Assembly: GCA_021325095.1 (NCBI GenBank)
Contig: JAJPHV010000149.1
Span: 1 to 62,972 of the forward strand
Reading direction: 5' to 3'
DNA length: 62,972 nt
DNA from: Chloroflexota bacterium
GTDB lineage: Bacteria; Chloroflexota; Anaerolineae; Aggregatilineales; UBA2796
A program made the position numbers and the translations under genes. The notes beneath the pieces are model-generated. The model searched no databases. It worked only from the letters and a program-made list of their open reading frames with translations, and had not been told where the DNA came from. Within the stretch, counting starts at the first letter, position 1. Every line of letters begins with the position of its first letter. This document shows, one piece after another, positions 7,936 to 15,352 of the stretch.

Positions 7936-9354
7936 ATGAGTTCGCTTCGCGGACGTACAAGGGATAGTAGCTGGCAGTGGCTCATCATCGGCCTCGTCCT
8001 GGGCCTGGGCTGCTCCGGTGTCTTTTGCCTGGCCGGGTACGCGACTAATTACATCGCTTTTCATTTGCCCGGGCAGCCCAACCCAGATCAACTCGCTGCC
8101 GGGCCGACCATTGTGATCGTGACGACGACTCCTGCCCCAGCCACGCCGACCAGCGTGGAAATCACACAGCAGCCTCCCCTGACGACAGTTGCTGCCACGC
8201 AAACGCTGGCCGGGCCGAGCACCGAATCGGCACTTGGGCCGCTGGTTGTCGTGCCCAGTCCTTCCGGCACTTTTGTTGGCACACCGATCAGTTCGCCTGT
8301 GCCGCCGACCATTCCGCCGACGAAGAGCCTGGGGGCAGAACTCCCGACGCCAACCGTCTTTGATGCAGCCCTGGCTACCTCGGCCCAGGGGCCATCCATC
8401 CCTGATACAGAGTTGATAACGGTAGCCGGGGGCATCTTCGAGATGGGAACGACCACTAAAGAAGCGCAGCAGGCTGTCGATGACTGCACCAGCCGTGATA
8501 AAGGCAAATGCGATCTATCGATGGCCGAAGACTCGTTCCCGCCGCACAACGTCACCGTCAACACCTTCCGCATGGAAAAATACGAGGTCAGCTACGACCA
8601 ATTTGTAGCCTTCCTGAATTATCTCGGCCCCAAGAGCCATCTCAACCAGTGTGGCGGCAATCCATGCGCTGCCGTTCGAGACAAGGAGCATCCGGGCAGT
8701 TACATCGTCTTTGACGGCACAAAATATGAAGTGGCAACCGAAATCTACCGCAACCGCCCTGTCGCCTACGTAACCTGGTACGGCGCGGATACTTACTGCA
8801 AGACCATTGGCCGCCGCCTGCCCACCGAAGCGGAATGGGAACGGGCCGCCCGCAACCCCGACAAGCGCATTTACCCCTGGGGCAACGATTGGGATTCCAA
8901 CAACCCGAAAGCGCGTACCTCCCGCCCGAAGAACGAGGGTGGCCCCGACGCTGTTGACTCGTTCAGCGCCGGGAAGAGCGCGGACGGCATATTCAACCTG
9001 GCGGGCAATGTGGCTGAATGGACCTATGACTGGTACAGTCCCCAATACTACAAGGAACTGGCCTCCAAGCCGTCTGGCGTGATCGATCCCAAAGGCCCAT
9101 CGATTGGGACGACGAAGGTGGTACGCGGCGGTGACTGGGACGCGCTGCCTTTCTTCGCGCGCACCGTCCACCGCCGGGACTTCGACCCGGCCACACCGCA
9201 GGGGTTCATCGGCTTCCGCTGCGCTGCCAATGCGGATCGGAACAGCCCCGCGCCTACGCAGCCGCTCAGTCCGGGCGGCAGTGCCGCCAGCCAGCAGCCC
9301 GCCGCGCCCACCAAAGCTGTGACGCCGGGCGCGTTGCCCTCCGGAGCTAAGTAA
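7936..9354 (+). CDS. Membrane-anchored SUMF1/FGE-fold protein lacking the FGE catalytic cysteines
   Basis: A 472-residue protein. A transmembrane anchor spans about 15-40, a Thr/Pro-rich linker about 55-150, and a SUMF1 (formylglycine-generating-enzyme fold) domain about 155-435, starting VAGGIFEMGTT and ending GFIGFRCA. A Pro/Ala-rich tail follows. Typical landmarks are RRLPTEAEWERAAR, YPWGN, NLAGNVAEWTYDWY and VVRGGDW. Compared with true FGE, the two copper-binding/catalytic Cys positions after the RGG motif are occupied by Ala in DWDALPFFAR, so sulfatase activation is unlikely. The fold is also used as a ligand-binding or accessory module. Orientation suggests an extracytoplasmic domain. 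Transketolase lies downstream on the same strand. Confidence 0.85.
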   Translation: MSSLRGRTRDSSWQWLIIGLVLGLGCSGVFCLAGYATNYIAFHLPGQPNPDQLAAGPTIVIVTTTPAPATPTSVEITQQPPLTTVAATQTLAGPSTESALGPLVVVPSPSGTFVGTPISSPVPPTIPPTKSLGAELPTPTVFDAALATSAQGPSIPDTELITVAGGIFEMGTTTKEAQQAVDDCTSRDKGKCDLSMAEDSFPPHNVTVNTFRMEKYEVSYDQFVAFLNYLGPKSHLNQCGGNPCAAVRDKEHPGSYIVFDGTKYEVATEIYRNRPVAYVTWYGADTYCKTIGRRLPTEAEWERAARNPDKRIYPWGNDWDSNNPKARTSRPKNEGGPDAVDSFSAGKSADGIFNLAGNVAEWTYDWYSPQYYKELASKPSGVIDPKGPSIGTTKVVRGGDWDALPFFARTVHRRDFDPATPQGFIGFRCAANADRNSPAPTQPLSPGGSAASQQPAAPTKAVTPGALPSGAK

Positions 9355-9382
9355 CGCCTGATCTCACGCCAGGGTAGGGCTG

Positions 9383-9407
9383 AGGCTCAAAACTGCGAAC
9401 TGAGCCT
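9383..9407 (+). terminator. Possible terminator hairpin after the SUMF1 gene
   Basis: AGGCTCA and TGAGCCT form a perfect 7-bp stem around an 11-base loop. A run of six T follows about nine bases later, too far for a classical intrinsic terminator, so the call is weak. Confidence 0.3.
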
Positions 9408-9502
9408 GTAACATGTTTTTTGCCCAGTCCTCATGGCTCAGTCCTTCCGAGGCGGATCAAGCGAATGAATGCAACCCAATTGAGTTCGGAAAGGAGCTTT
9501 CG

Positions 9503-11524
9503 TTGACCAGCGCACCCTCACTTGATAAGGTTTCCCTTGATCAGCTTTCGATCAACACGATCCGCTTCCTGGCCGTTGATGCGGTGCAGAAGGCCGATTC
9601 CGGCCACCCCGGGCTGCCGCTCGGTGCGGCGCCGATGGCTTATACGCTCTGGACACGTTACCTGCGTCATAACCCGCGCAACCCGAACTGGGCCAATCGG
9701 GATCGTTTCGTGCTGTCAGCCGGTCACGGCTCGATGCTGCTGTATGCGCTGCTACACCTGACGGGCTACGATCTTTCGCTGGATGACATCAAAAACTTCC
9801 GGCAGTGGGGCAGCAAGACACCCGGCCACCCCGAACGCGGCGAAGCGCCCGGTGTCGAAACAACCACCGGGCCACTCGGACAGGGCTTTGCCAACGGCGT
9901 GGGCATGGCAATCGCGGAGGCATTCCTGGCCGCAACCTTTAACCGCCCCAACTATGCCATCGTCGATCACTATACTTACGTCCTGGCAAGCGATGGCGAC
10001 CTGATGGAAGGTGTCGCGTCCGAAGCCGCCTCGCTGGCCGGGCATCTCAGGCTCGGCAAGCTGATCGTCTTGTACGATGACAACAAAGTCACGCTCTCTG
10101 CTCCCGCCGAGCAGAGCTTCACGGAAAACGTGCCGCAGCGCTTTGCGGCCTATGGCTGGCAAACCCTGAGTGTGTCGGATGGCAACAATATTGACGAGGT
10201 GGCGAAGGCCCTCGAGCAGGCCAGGGCGGACACACGCCACCCGACCATCATTTCGGTGCGCACGATCCTCGGCTATGGCAGCCCGCACAAAGCCGGAACG
10301 CCCGAAGCGCACGGAGCACCGTTGGGTGCAGACGAGGTGAGGCTGACCAAAGAGGCGCTTGGCTGGCCCACTGACCAGCCTTTCCTGATCCCTGGTGCAG
10401 CGCTGGAACATTTCCGTGCTGCTGTCGAAAAAGGCAAGAAGCTGGAAGCCGAATGGAACGCGCTCTATCAGAAATGGGCGGCGCAGTATCCCGATCTGGC
10501 GAAGATGTGGGAAGAAGCCATGTCCGGCAAGCTGCCCGACGGCTGGGACGCCGATCTGCCTTCGTTCCCGGCGGGTTCCAAAGCTGTTGCAACCCGCGAT
10601 ACGAACGGCGTGGCGCTGAATGCCATCGCCAAACACATCCCGACGATGATCGGCGGCGATGCCGATCTCGTGTCTTCGACCAAGACCGCGATCAAAGATG
10701 GTGGCGACTTCGGCCCCGGCAACTACGGCGGGCGCAACCTGCACTTCGGCGTCCGCGAACATGCGATGGGATCGATCATCAATGGGTTGGCCGTACACGG
10801 CGGGATCATCAAGCCGTATACGGCGACCTTCATGACCTTCTCCGACTACATGCGCCCCCCGATCCGTCTGGCAGCGCTCATGGGCATTTCGCCTGTGTTC
10901 ATCTTCACGCACGACAGCATCGGCGTGGGCGAGGATGGCCCGACGCACGAGCCGATTGAACACCTGGCTTCTCTGCGTGCCATCCCCCGCATGACTGTGC
11001 TGCGCCCGGCGGACGCCAACGAAACCGTCGCCGCCTGGAAAGTGGCGATGGAAGTGGATGGCCCTGTCGTGCTGGCTTTTACCCGCCAGAAATTGCCGGT
11101 CTTTTCGCCTGACGGCGTGATGGAAGGCGTGGCGCGTGGCGCGTACATCAAGGCGGAGGCTGAGGGCGGTAAACCGGACATGCTCCTCCTCAGCACCGGC
11201 TCCGAGGTCAGCCTGATCATGAGCGCCCGCGAGGAACTGGCGAAAGTTGGCATCAGGGCGCGTGTGGTCAGTATGCCCAGTTGGGAACTGTTCGAGCGCC
11301 AGGAGCCGGGCTACCAGAGCTATGTCTTGCCACCGGACATCAAGCTGCGGCTCGCCATCGAGGCCGCCTCGCCGATGGGCTGGCACAAGTGGGTTGGCGA
11401 CTCCGGGCGCATCATTGCGCTGAATCGATTCGGGGCCTCCGCGCCCTACGAGCGCATCTATAAGGAACTGGGGCTGACCGTCGAGGCGGTGGTCAAGGCG
11501 GCCCGCGAAATGGTCGGCAAATAA
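9503..11524 (+). CDS. tkt: Transketolase
   Basis: A 673-residue thiamine-diphosphate enzyme that moves two-carbon ketol units in the non-oxidative pentose phosphate pathway. Family landmarks are the N-terminal ADSGHPGLPLGAAPM and SAGHGSMLLYALLHLTGY, then TTGPLGQGFANGVGMA. The ThDP/metal motif is GDGDLMEGVASEA, and the pyrimidine-domain segment is REHAMGSIINGLAVHGG with HDSIGVGEDGPTHEP. Length is normal for bacterial transketolases. The start is TTG at 9503 because GGAAAGGAG (9488-9496) lies 6 bases upstream; the frame is open further back to an ATG at 9413 that has no ribosome site. rpiB follows 216 bp downstream, so two pentose-phosphate enzymes are neighbours. Confidence 0.95.
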   Translation: MTSAPSLDKVSLDQLSINTIRFLAVDAVQKADSGHPGLPLGAAPMAYTLWTRYLRHNPRNPNWANRDRFVLSAGHGSMLLYALLHLTGYDLSLDDIKNFRQWGSKTPGHPERGEAPGVETTTGPLGQGFANGVGMAIAEAFLAATFNRPNYAIVDHYTYVLASDGDLMEGVASEAASLAGHLRLGKLIVLYDDNKVTLSAPAEQSFTENVPQRFAAYGWQTLSVSDGNNIDEVAKALEQARADTRHPTIISVRTILGYGSPHKAGTPEAHGAPLGADEVRLTKEALGWPTDQPFLIPGAALEHFRAAVEKGKKLEAEWNALYQKWAAQYPDLAKMWEEAMSGKLPDGWDADLPSFPAGSKAVATRDTNGVALNAIAKHIPTMIGGDADLVSSTKTAIKDGGDFGPGNYGGRNLHFGVREHAMGSIINGLAVHGGIIKPYTATFMTFSDYMRPPIRLAALMGISPVFIFTHDSIGVGEDGPTHEPIEHLASLRAIPRMTVLRPADANETVAAWKVAMEVDGPVVLAFTRQKLPVFSPDGVMEGVARGAYIKAEAEGGKPDMLLLSTGSEVSLIMSAREELAKVGIRARVVSMPSWELFERQEPGYQSYVLPPDIKLRLAIEAASPMGWHKWVGDSGRIIALNRFGASAPYERIYKELGLTVEAVVKAAREMVGK

Positions 11525-11552
11525 GGACTGAGCAATGCGGGCTGAGGGCTTG

Positions 11553-11657
11553 CCTCACCCCTGCCCCTCTCCACAGGGTGGAGAGGGGAGTCAGCCCAGA
11601 GCACAGCGCCACCTGTTTCCCCTCTCTGCGAAGCGGATGGGGTAGCGGGTGATGAGG
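11553..11657. repeat. CCTCACCC-flanked composite inverted repeat, copy A
   Basis: About 105 bp between tkt and rpiB. It opens with CCTCACCC and closes with the near-complement GGGTGATGAGG. Inside are two hairpins, one with CCCCTCTCCAC/GTGGAGAGGGG arms and one looser (CCCCTCTCTGC/GCGGATGGGG). Related copies occur at 15234, 36362, 42908 and 57921, always between genes. The design (short terminal inverted repeats, palindromic interior, no ORF) is that of a non-autonomous, MITE- or REP-like element. Confidence 0.75.
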
Positions 11658-11667
11658 TTCCATCCGA

Positions 11668-11695
11668 TTGCGTAATTGACCAATCCCATTATAGT
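11668..11695 (+). promoter_or_regulatory. Putative promoter of rpiB
   Basis: TTGCGT (11668-11673) and TATAGT (11690-11695) are separated by 16 bp, directly after repeat copy A and about 45 bases before the rpiB ATG. The -35 match is poor. Confidence 0.3.
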
Positions 11696-11740
11696 TAGAA
11701 GCAGCGGTTCCCTTTACAGGATGCAAGTCGGGGAGGCGTT

Positions 11741-12214
11741 ATGAAAGTCGCACTGGCCGCAGATCATGCCGGTTATGATCTGAAGCAGAGTCTGTTAGCA
11801 TTCTTGAATAAGCAGGGTTACGAAGTGATCGACCTGGGGACGGATACGGGGGACTTTCCAAGCGATTACCCTGACTTTGCGAAGAAAGTTGCCGACTCCG
11901 TATTGAGCGGGAGCGCCGAACGCGGCGTACTGGTCTGTGGCAGCGGCGTTGGCGCGTGTATTGCCGCCAACAAGGTGCACGGCATCTATGCCTGTCTGTG
12001 CCACGACACTTACACCGCCCACCAGGGCGTCGAGCACGACAACATGAACGTGATCTGTTTGGGGGCGCGCGTGGTCGGCACTGAACTGGCCCGCGAGATC
12101 GTCAAGGCCTTTCTCAATGCACGTTTCAGTGGCGAAGAACGCCACGTGCGGCGCTTCGGTAAAATCCAGGCGATTGAAGAAGGCAAACCCATTCCAGAAA
12201 TGTCCGACAATTAG
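11741..12214 (+). CDS. rpiB: Ribose-5-phosphate isomerase B (RpiB/LacAB family)
   Basis: A 157-residue enzyme interconverting ribose 5-phosphate and ribulose 5-phosphate. The N-terminal ADHAGYDLK phosphate-binding motif, the catalytic Cys66 in VCGSGVGACIAANK and His99 in the VEHDNMNV segment match RpiB. This distinguishes it from LacA/LacB, and the transketolase context agrees with a pentose-phosphate role. Length is normal. GGGGAGGCG lies just upstream of the ATG. A phosphoribosyltransferase gene starts 9 bp after its stop, so the two are probably cotranscribed. Confidence 0.93.
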   Translation: MKVALAADHAGYDLKQSLLAFLNKQGYEVIDLGTDTGDFPSDYPDFAKKVADSVLSGSAERGVLVCGSGVGACIAANKVHGIYACLCHDTYTAHQGVEHDNMNVICLGARVVGTELAREIVKAFLNARFSGEERHVRRFGKIQAIEEGKPIPEMSDN

Positions 12215-12223
12215 GAAGCCACC

Positions 12224-12751
12224 ATGTCATTTCCACACGGCCCGATCCGCCACGAACTCCTGACCTGGGAGGAAGTCGATAAGTTGGTAGACGTTCTCCT
12301 GCCACAGATACGCTCGGCAGGGCATTTTGATGCCCTGATCATGATCACGCGGGGCGGGCTGGTTCCCGGCGGCCTGATCAGCGAGGCGCTGGGCATCAAC
12401 TACATTCTCACAGCCGCAGTGGATTTCCCTGCCGAGACAGGCCGGGCAAAACTCGCGGCCTGGCCGTCCTTTCTGCAATTTCCGGACGACTCGCTGCTGG
12501 CAGGCCGCCGCACACTCATCGTTGACGACGTGTGGGGCAGCGGGCGAACCAGCAGTGCCGTTCGAGGTCGCTGCGAAGCGGCGGGCGCAACGCCTTTTAC
12601 CTGCGTGTTCCACTTCAACCCGTACCGTTCTCTGTTTGAACGAGCCGCCCCGGATTTTTATGGGGCGATTACCGACGCCTATATCGTTTATCCCTGGGAA
12701 GTAGATCGGGGGACGCGCAATATTCCCATTGGCTTTCCCGAATCCAATTGA
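12224..12751 (+). CDS. Phosphoribosyltransferase family protein
   Basis: A 175-residue type I PRTase fold. The PRPP loop is IVDDVWGSGRTS (D101, D102, T109), preceded by the first PRTase loop MITRGGLVPGG (40-50). The hood is short, and the protein resembles hypoxanthine/xanthine-type or orphan PRTases rather than PyrE or Apt; the base specificity cannot be read from sequence. GTTTATCCWEV-type C-terminal motifs of xanthine PRTases are approximated by YIVYPWEV. Its last codons overlap the first of the next gene by 4 bp (ATTGA). It sits directly after rpiB, so a link between ribose phosphate and nucleotide salvage is plausible. Confidence 0.85.
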   Translation: MSFPHGPIRHELLTWEEVDKLVDVLLPQIRSAGHFDALIMITRGGLVPGGLISEALGINYILTAAVDFPAETGRAKLAAWPSFLQFPDDSLLAGRRTLIVDDVWGSGRTSSAVRGRCEAAGATPFTCVFHFNPYRSLFERAAPDFYGAITDAYIVYPWEVDRGTRNIPIGFPESN

Positions 12752-13611
12752 CGGACGACCACGTGGCAACCCTCTCAGACCTTGCGTCGGTGGCGTTCGG
12801 GTTGTCCTCGGCGGCGACCTGGGGTGTCGGCGATTTCAGCGGTGGATTAGCGACACGCCGTACCCCGGTACGGACGGTCATCATCGTTTCGCAGATCATC
12901 GGACTGGTCACCCTGGTTGTGCTGGCGCTGCTGCGCACCGAAGCGGCCCCACTGCCCGAAGATATTCTGTGGGGCGCTGCTGCTGGAGTCGTCGGGCAGA
13001 TCGGGCTGGTGGCACTGTACCGGGCCATGGCGATTGGGCAAATGGGCATTGCTGCGCCGGTCACGGCGGTTCTATCCGCGACCCTGCCCGCGCTGTTCGG
13101 GGTTATCACGCAGGGGTCGCCGGACATTCTGCACGTGGTCGGTTTTGCCCTGGCGCTGGCGGGCGTATGGCTGCTTTCCCGCCCGGAAGGGGCGAAGGGG
13201 CGGCCCGCCGGTTTGCTGCTGGCGCTCATCGGCGGCTGTGGCTTTGGCGGGTTCCTGATCCTGATCGCGCAGGTGCACGCCAATGCCATCTTCTGGCCGC
13301 TCTCGGCAGCGCGTGCCGCCTCCCTGGCCGTCCAGGTCGGGCTGGCGCTGTGGACACGGCGCTTTGATCCGCCCGCCCCCAATGTGCTGCCGCTGATCAT
13401 CCTGGCGGGCCTGATGGATGCGGGTGGAAACGCTTTCTTCGTCTTCGCAGAGCAGGCCGGGCGGCTGGACGTGGCCGGGGTGTTGTCCTCGCTCTATCCG
13501 GCGACCACTGTCCTGCTGGCGGTGCTGATTCTCAAGGAAAAACTGACCCGTATGCGGCTGCTCGGTGTGCTGCTAACGCTGGTAGCCGTTCCGCTGATTG
13601 CCGCGAAGTAA
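12748..13611 (+). CDS. EamA/DMT-family transporter
   Basis: A 287-residue hydrophobic protein with about ten predicted membrane helices arranged as two EamA repeats. The first begins near ASVAFGLSSAATWGVGDFSGGL and the second near LIGGCGFGGFLILIAQV. The closing segment GVLSSLYPATTVLLAVLILKEKLTRMRLLGVLLTLVAVPLI is the EamA signature. Drug/metabolite-family exporters of this type move amino acids, nucleosides or other small metabolites; the substrate is unknown. The start is TTG overlapping the stop of the PRTase gene; a GTG 15 bases further in is the alternative. The overlap indicates translational coupling. Confidence 0.88.
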   Translation: MTDDHVATLSDLASVAFGLSSAATWGVGDFSGGLATRRTPVRTVIIVSQIIGLVTLVVLALLRTEAAPLPEDILWGAAAGVVGQIGLVALYRAMAIGQMGIAAPVTAVLSATLPALFGVITQGSPDILHVVGFALALAGVWLLSRPEGAKGRPAGLLLALIGGCGFGGFLILIAQVHANAIFWPLSAARAASLAVQVGLALWTRRFDPPAPNVLPLIILAGLMDAGGNAFFVFAEQAGRLDVAGVLSSLYPATTVLLAVLILKEKLTRMRLLGVLLTLVAVPLIAAK

Positions 13612-13668
13612 ACCGTTAGCAGTTCCTGGTTGTGGTCAATGTTCATTGAGTGGAAAGGGGGCAGTGAC

Positions 13669-15189
13669 ATGAAATCCTATCGGAGGCTCGGTATCGTCGT
13701 TGGACTTTTTATCACACTGACCTTGTTCGTCTTCGCAGTAGCGACGCCCCGGACTGCTGAGGCGCAGACCGCCAAGACCATCAAGTACGGCGACATCGTT
13801 GATGGCGAGATCACCTCGGCCAAAACGAAAGTTCTGCAACTCTTTCGTTTCGACGGTGAACAGGGCGACAAGGTCAGCATCTTGATGCTGCGGCGCTCCG
13901 GCAACCTGAGGCCGCAGATCATCCTGACCGACCCGACGCTGCCCCAGGATCAGCTTGTTCTGGCCGCCAGCAAACTCATTGCCAACGGCACGCTGGCCGG
14001 GATTGCGAACTTCAGCCTGCCGGAAACCAAAAGTTACGTCATCGTCGCCACCCGTGAGAACCTGGACAAGGGCACGACCACCGGCCAGTTCCGCCTGATG
14101 CTGATCAAGGGCAAGGCGGATGCCATTGCAACGGATGAACCGACGGACGAACCAACCAAAGTGACCGACGAAGCCACGCCAACCCGCAGGCCCACGGCGA
14201 CTCGCAGGCCGAGGCCCAGCCCGACGCCCGCCGAGGAGGAACCCACCCCCGAGGAGGAACCAACCGCAACCTCTGAGCCGGTGACTTCCGATGAACCGGT
14301 GCAGTCGTTCCAGGTCGGCAAGGCGCCTGTGTACAGTCTGTGGACGGGCGCGAACCTGTTCGTCTCCAATTCGGGCGACGGCACGCTGTCGATGCTGGAT
14401 GCGGACGGCAACAGCGTCAAGACGGTCAAGGCGGGCGTCTATCCCTTTGCGATGGCCTGGGACGGCGCGCGGTTGTGGGTAGCCGATCTGGGCGCAAGTG
14501 ACCAGCCTGCCGATACTGTCAACGTCTTCGACAAGACGGGCAAGAAAGTCGGCACGTACAAGGTGGGCAAGCAGCCTTTCTCGTTGAGCTACGACAAAGA
14601 AAACAAACGGATGTGGATCGCGCTGTTCGGCGAAAACAAGATCGTGGCCGTCGATGCAAAGGGCCAGATCCAGACCACCATCGACACGGACACGAACCCG
14701 AACACGGTGCTGTGGACGGGCGATAAGCTGTGGGCGACGCTCTCCGGCACGACGGACAGCCCAAGCAACCAGGTGATCGCCATCGACGCCGATGGCAACA
14801 TTATAGATACTTTCACGGTGGGCAAGAGTCCGGCTGACCTGGCCTGGAACGACACAGACGCGGTGCTTTACGTCGCCAATTTTGACGACAACACGATCAG
14901 TGTGCTGGATGCCGATGGTCAGTCGGTGGGCACGCTCAAGCCCGGCAAACAGCCCGGCGCGCTGGCCTGGGACGGCACGCATCTGTGGGTGTCGCTGTAT
15001 GGCGATAAAGCCGTCGTGGCCCTGAGCAACAAGGGCAAGGTGCTCAAGAAATTCCCGCTGGAGACGAACCCGAACGGCATCACCTACGACGGCAGTAAGT
15101 ACGTCTGGGTCTCCAACCAGGGGCCGAACGACAACCCCGGCAACACCGTCACGCGCATCGACGTGGAAGCGGCCCTGAGCGAGCAGTAA
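13669..15189 (+). CDS. Exported beta-propeller protein (YVTN/YncE-like) with acidic Thr/Pro linker
   Basis: A 507-residue secreted protein. It has a signal peptide (MKSYRR, hydrophobic core, cleavage probably after TAEA near residue 32). An N-terminal beta-rich domain of about 120 residues resembles the pre-peptidase C-terminal type in its hydrophobic pattern. A low-complexity linker follows (TPTRRPTATRRPRPSPTP, then EEEPTPEEEP). From about 215 it has six YncE-like repeats of the type NTISVLDADGQSVGTLKPGK and ALAWDGTHLWVS. No catalytic motif is seen, so binding or scaffolding on the cell surface is likely. AAAGGGGG before the ATG at 13669 fixes the start. Confidence 0.82.
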   Translation: MKSYRRLGIVVGLFITLTLFVFAVATPRTAEAQTAKTIKYGDIVDGEITSAKTKVLQLFRFDGEQGDKVSILMLRRSGNLRPQIILTDPTLPQDQLVLAASKLIANGTLAGIANFSLPETKSYVIVATRENLDKGTTTGQFRLMLIKGKADAIATDEPTDEPTKVTDEATPTRRPTATRRPRPSPTPAEEEPTPEEEPTATSEPVTSDEPVQSFQVGKAPVYSLWTGANLFVSNSGDGTLSMLDADGNSVKTVKAGVYPFAMAWDGARLWVADLGASDQPADTVNVFDKTGKKVGTYKVGKQPFSLSYDKENKRMWIALFGENKIVAVDAKGQIQTTIDTDTNPNTVLWTGDKLWATLSGTTDSPSNQVIAIDADGNIIDTFTVGKSPADLAWNDTDAVLYVANFDDNTISVLDADGQSVGTLKPGKQPGALAWDGTHLWVSLYGDKAVVALSNKGKVLKKFPLETNPNGITYDGSKYVWVSNQGPNDNPGNTVTRIDVEAALSEQ

Positions 15190-15233
15190 GCGGGACTGAG
15201 GTAGAATAGCCGTTATCGCTCGCGTAACCCGAA

Positions 15234-15337
15234 CCTCACCCCCGGCCCCTCTCCGCTTCGCAGCGAGGGGAGACAAAGCGAAACACGCTGCCGCCCGGTT
15301 CCCTCTCTCCAGTTGGAGAGGGGGTCAGGGGGTGAGG
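15234..15337. repeat. CCTCACCC-flanked composite inverted repeat, copy B
   Basis: About 104 bp with the same plan as copy A: CCTCACCCCC at the left, GGGGGTGAGG at the right, and two interior hairpins (CCCCTCTCCGCTTCG/GCGAGGGGAG and CCCTCTCC/GGAGAGGG). This copy is nearly perfect in its termini. It lies between the beta-propeller and radical SAM genes, and ends 15 bp before the start codon of the latter. Confidence 0.78.
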
Positions 15338-15352
15338 TCGATAAACTCTCTC

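Noticed and set aside
7936..9354. Annotation as an active formylglycine-generating enzyme
   Set aside because: Both catalytic cysteine positions appear to be Ala, so only the fold is called.
9413..9502. Transketolase start at the ATG at 9413
   Set aside because: No ribosome site and non-family residues; the TTG at 9503 has GGAAAGGAG at good spacing.
9752..11386. A 544-codon open frame antisense to transketolase
   Set aside because: The sense frame is unmistakably transketolase; the antisense protein is Arg/His-rich with no domain, as expected from codon-position GC bias.
13636..15276. A 546-codon open frame antisense to the beta-propeller gene, running into repeat copy B
   Set aside because: The sense protein has a signal peptide and regular repeats; the antisense frame has neither family nor start signal.
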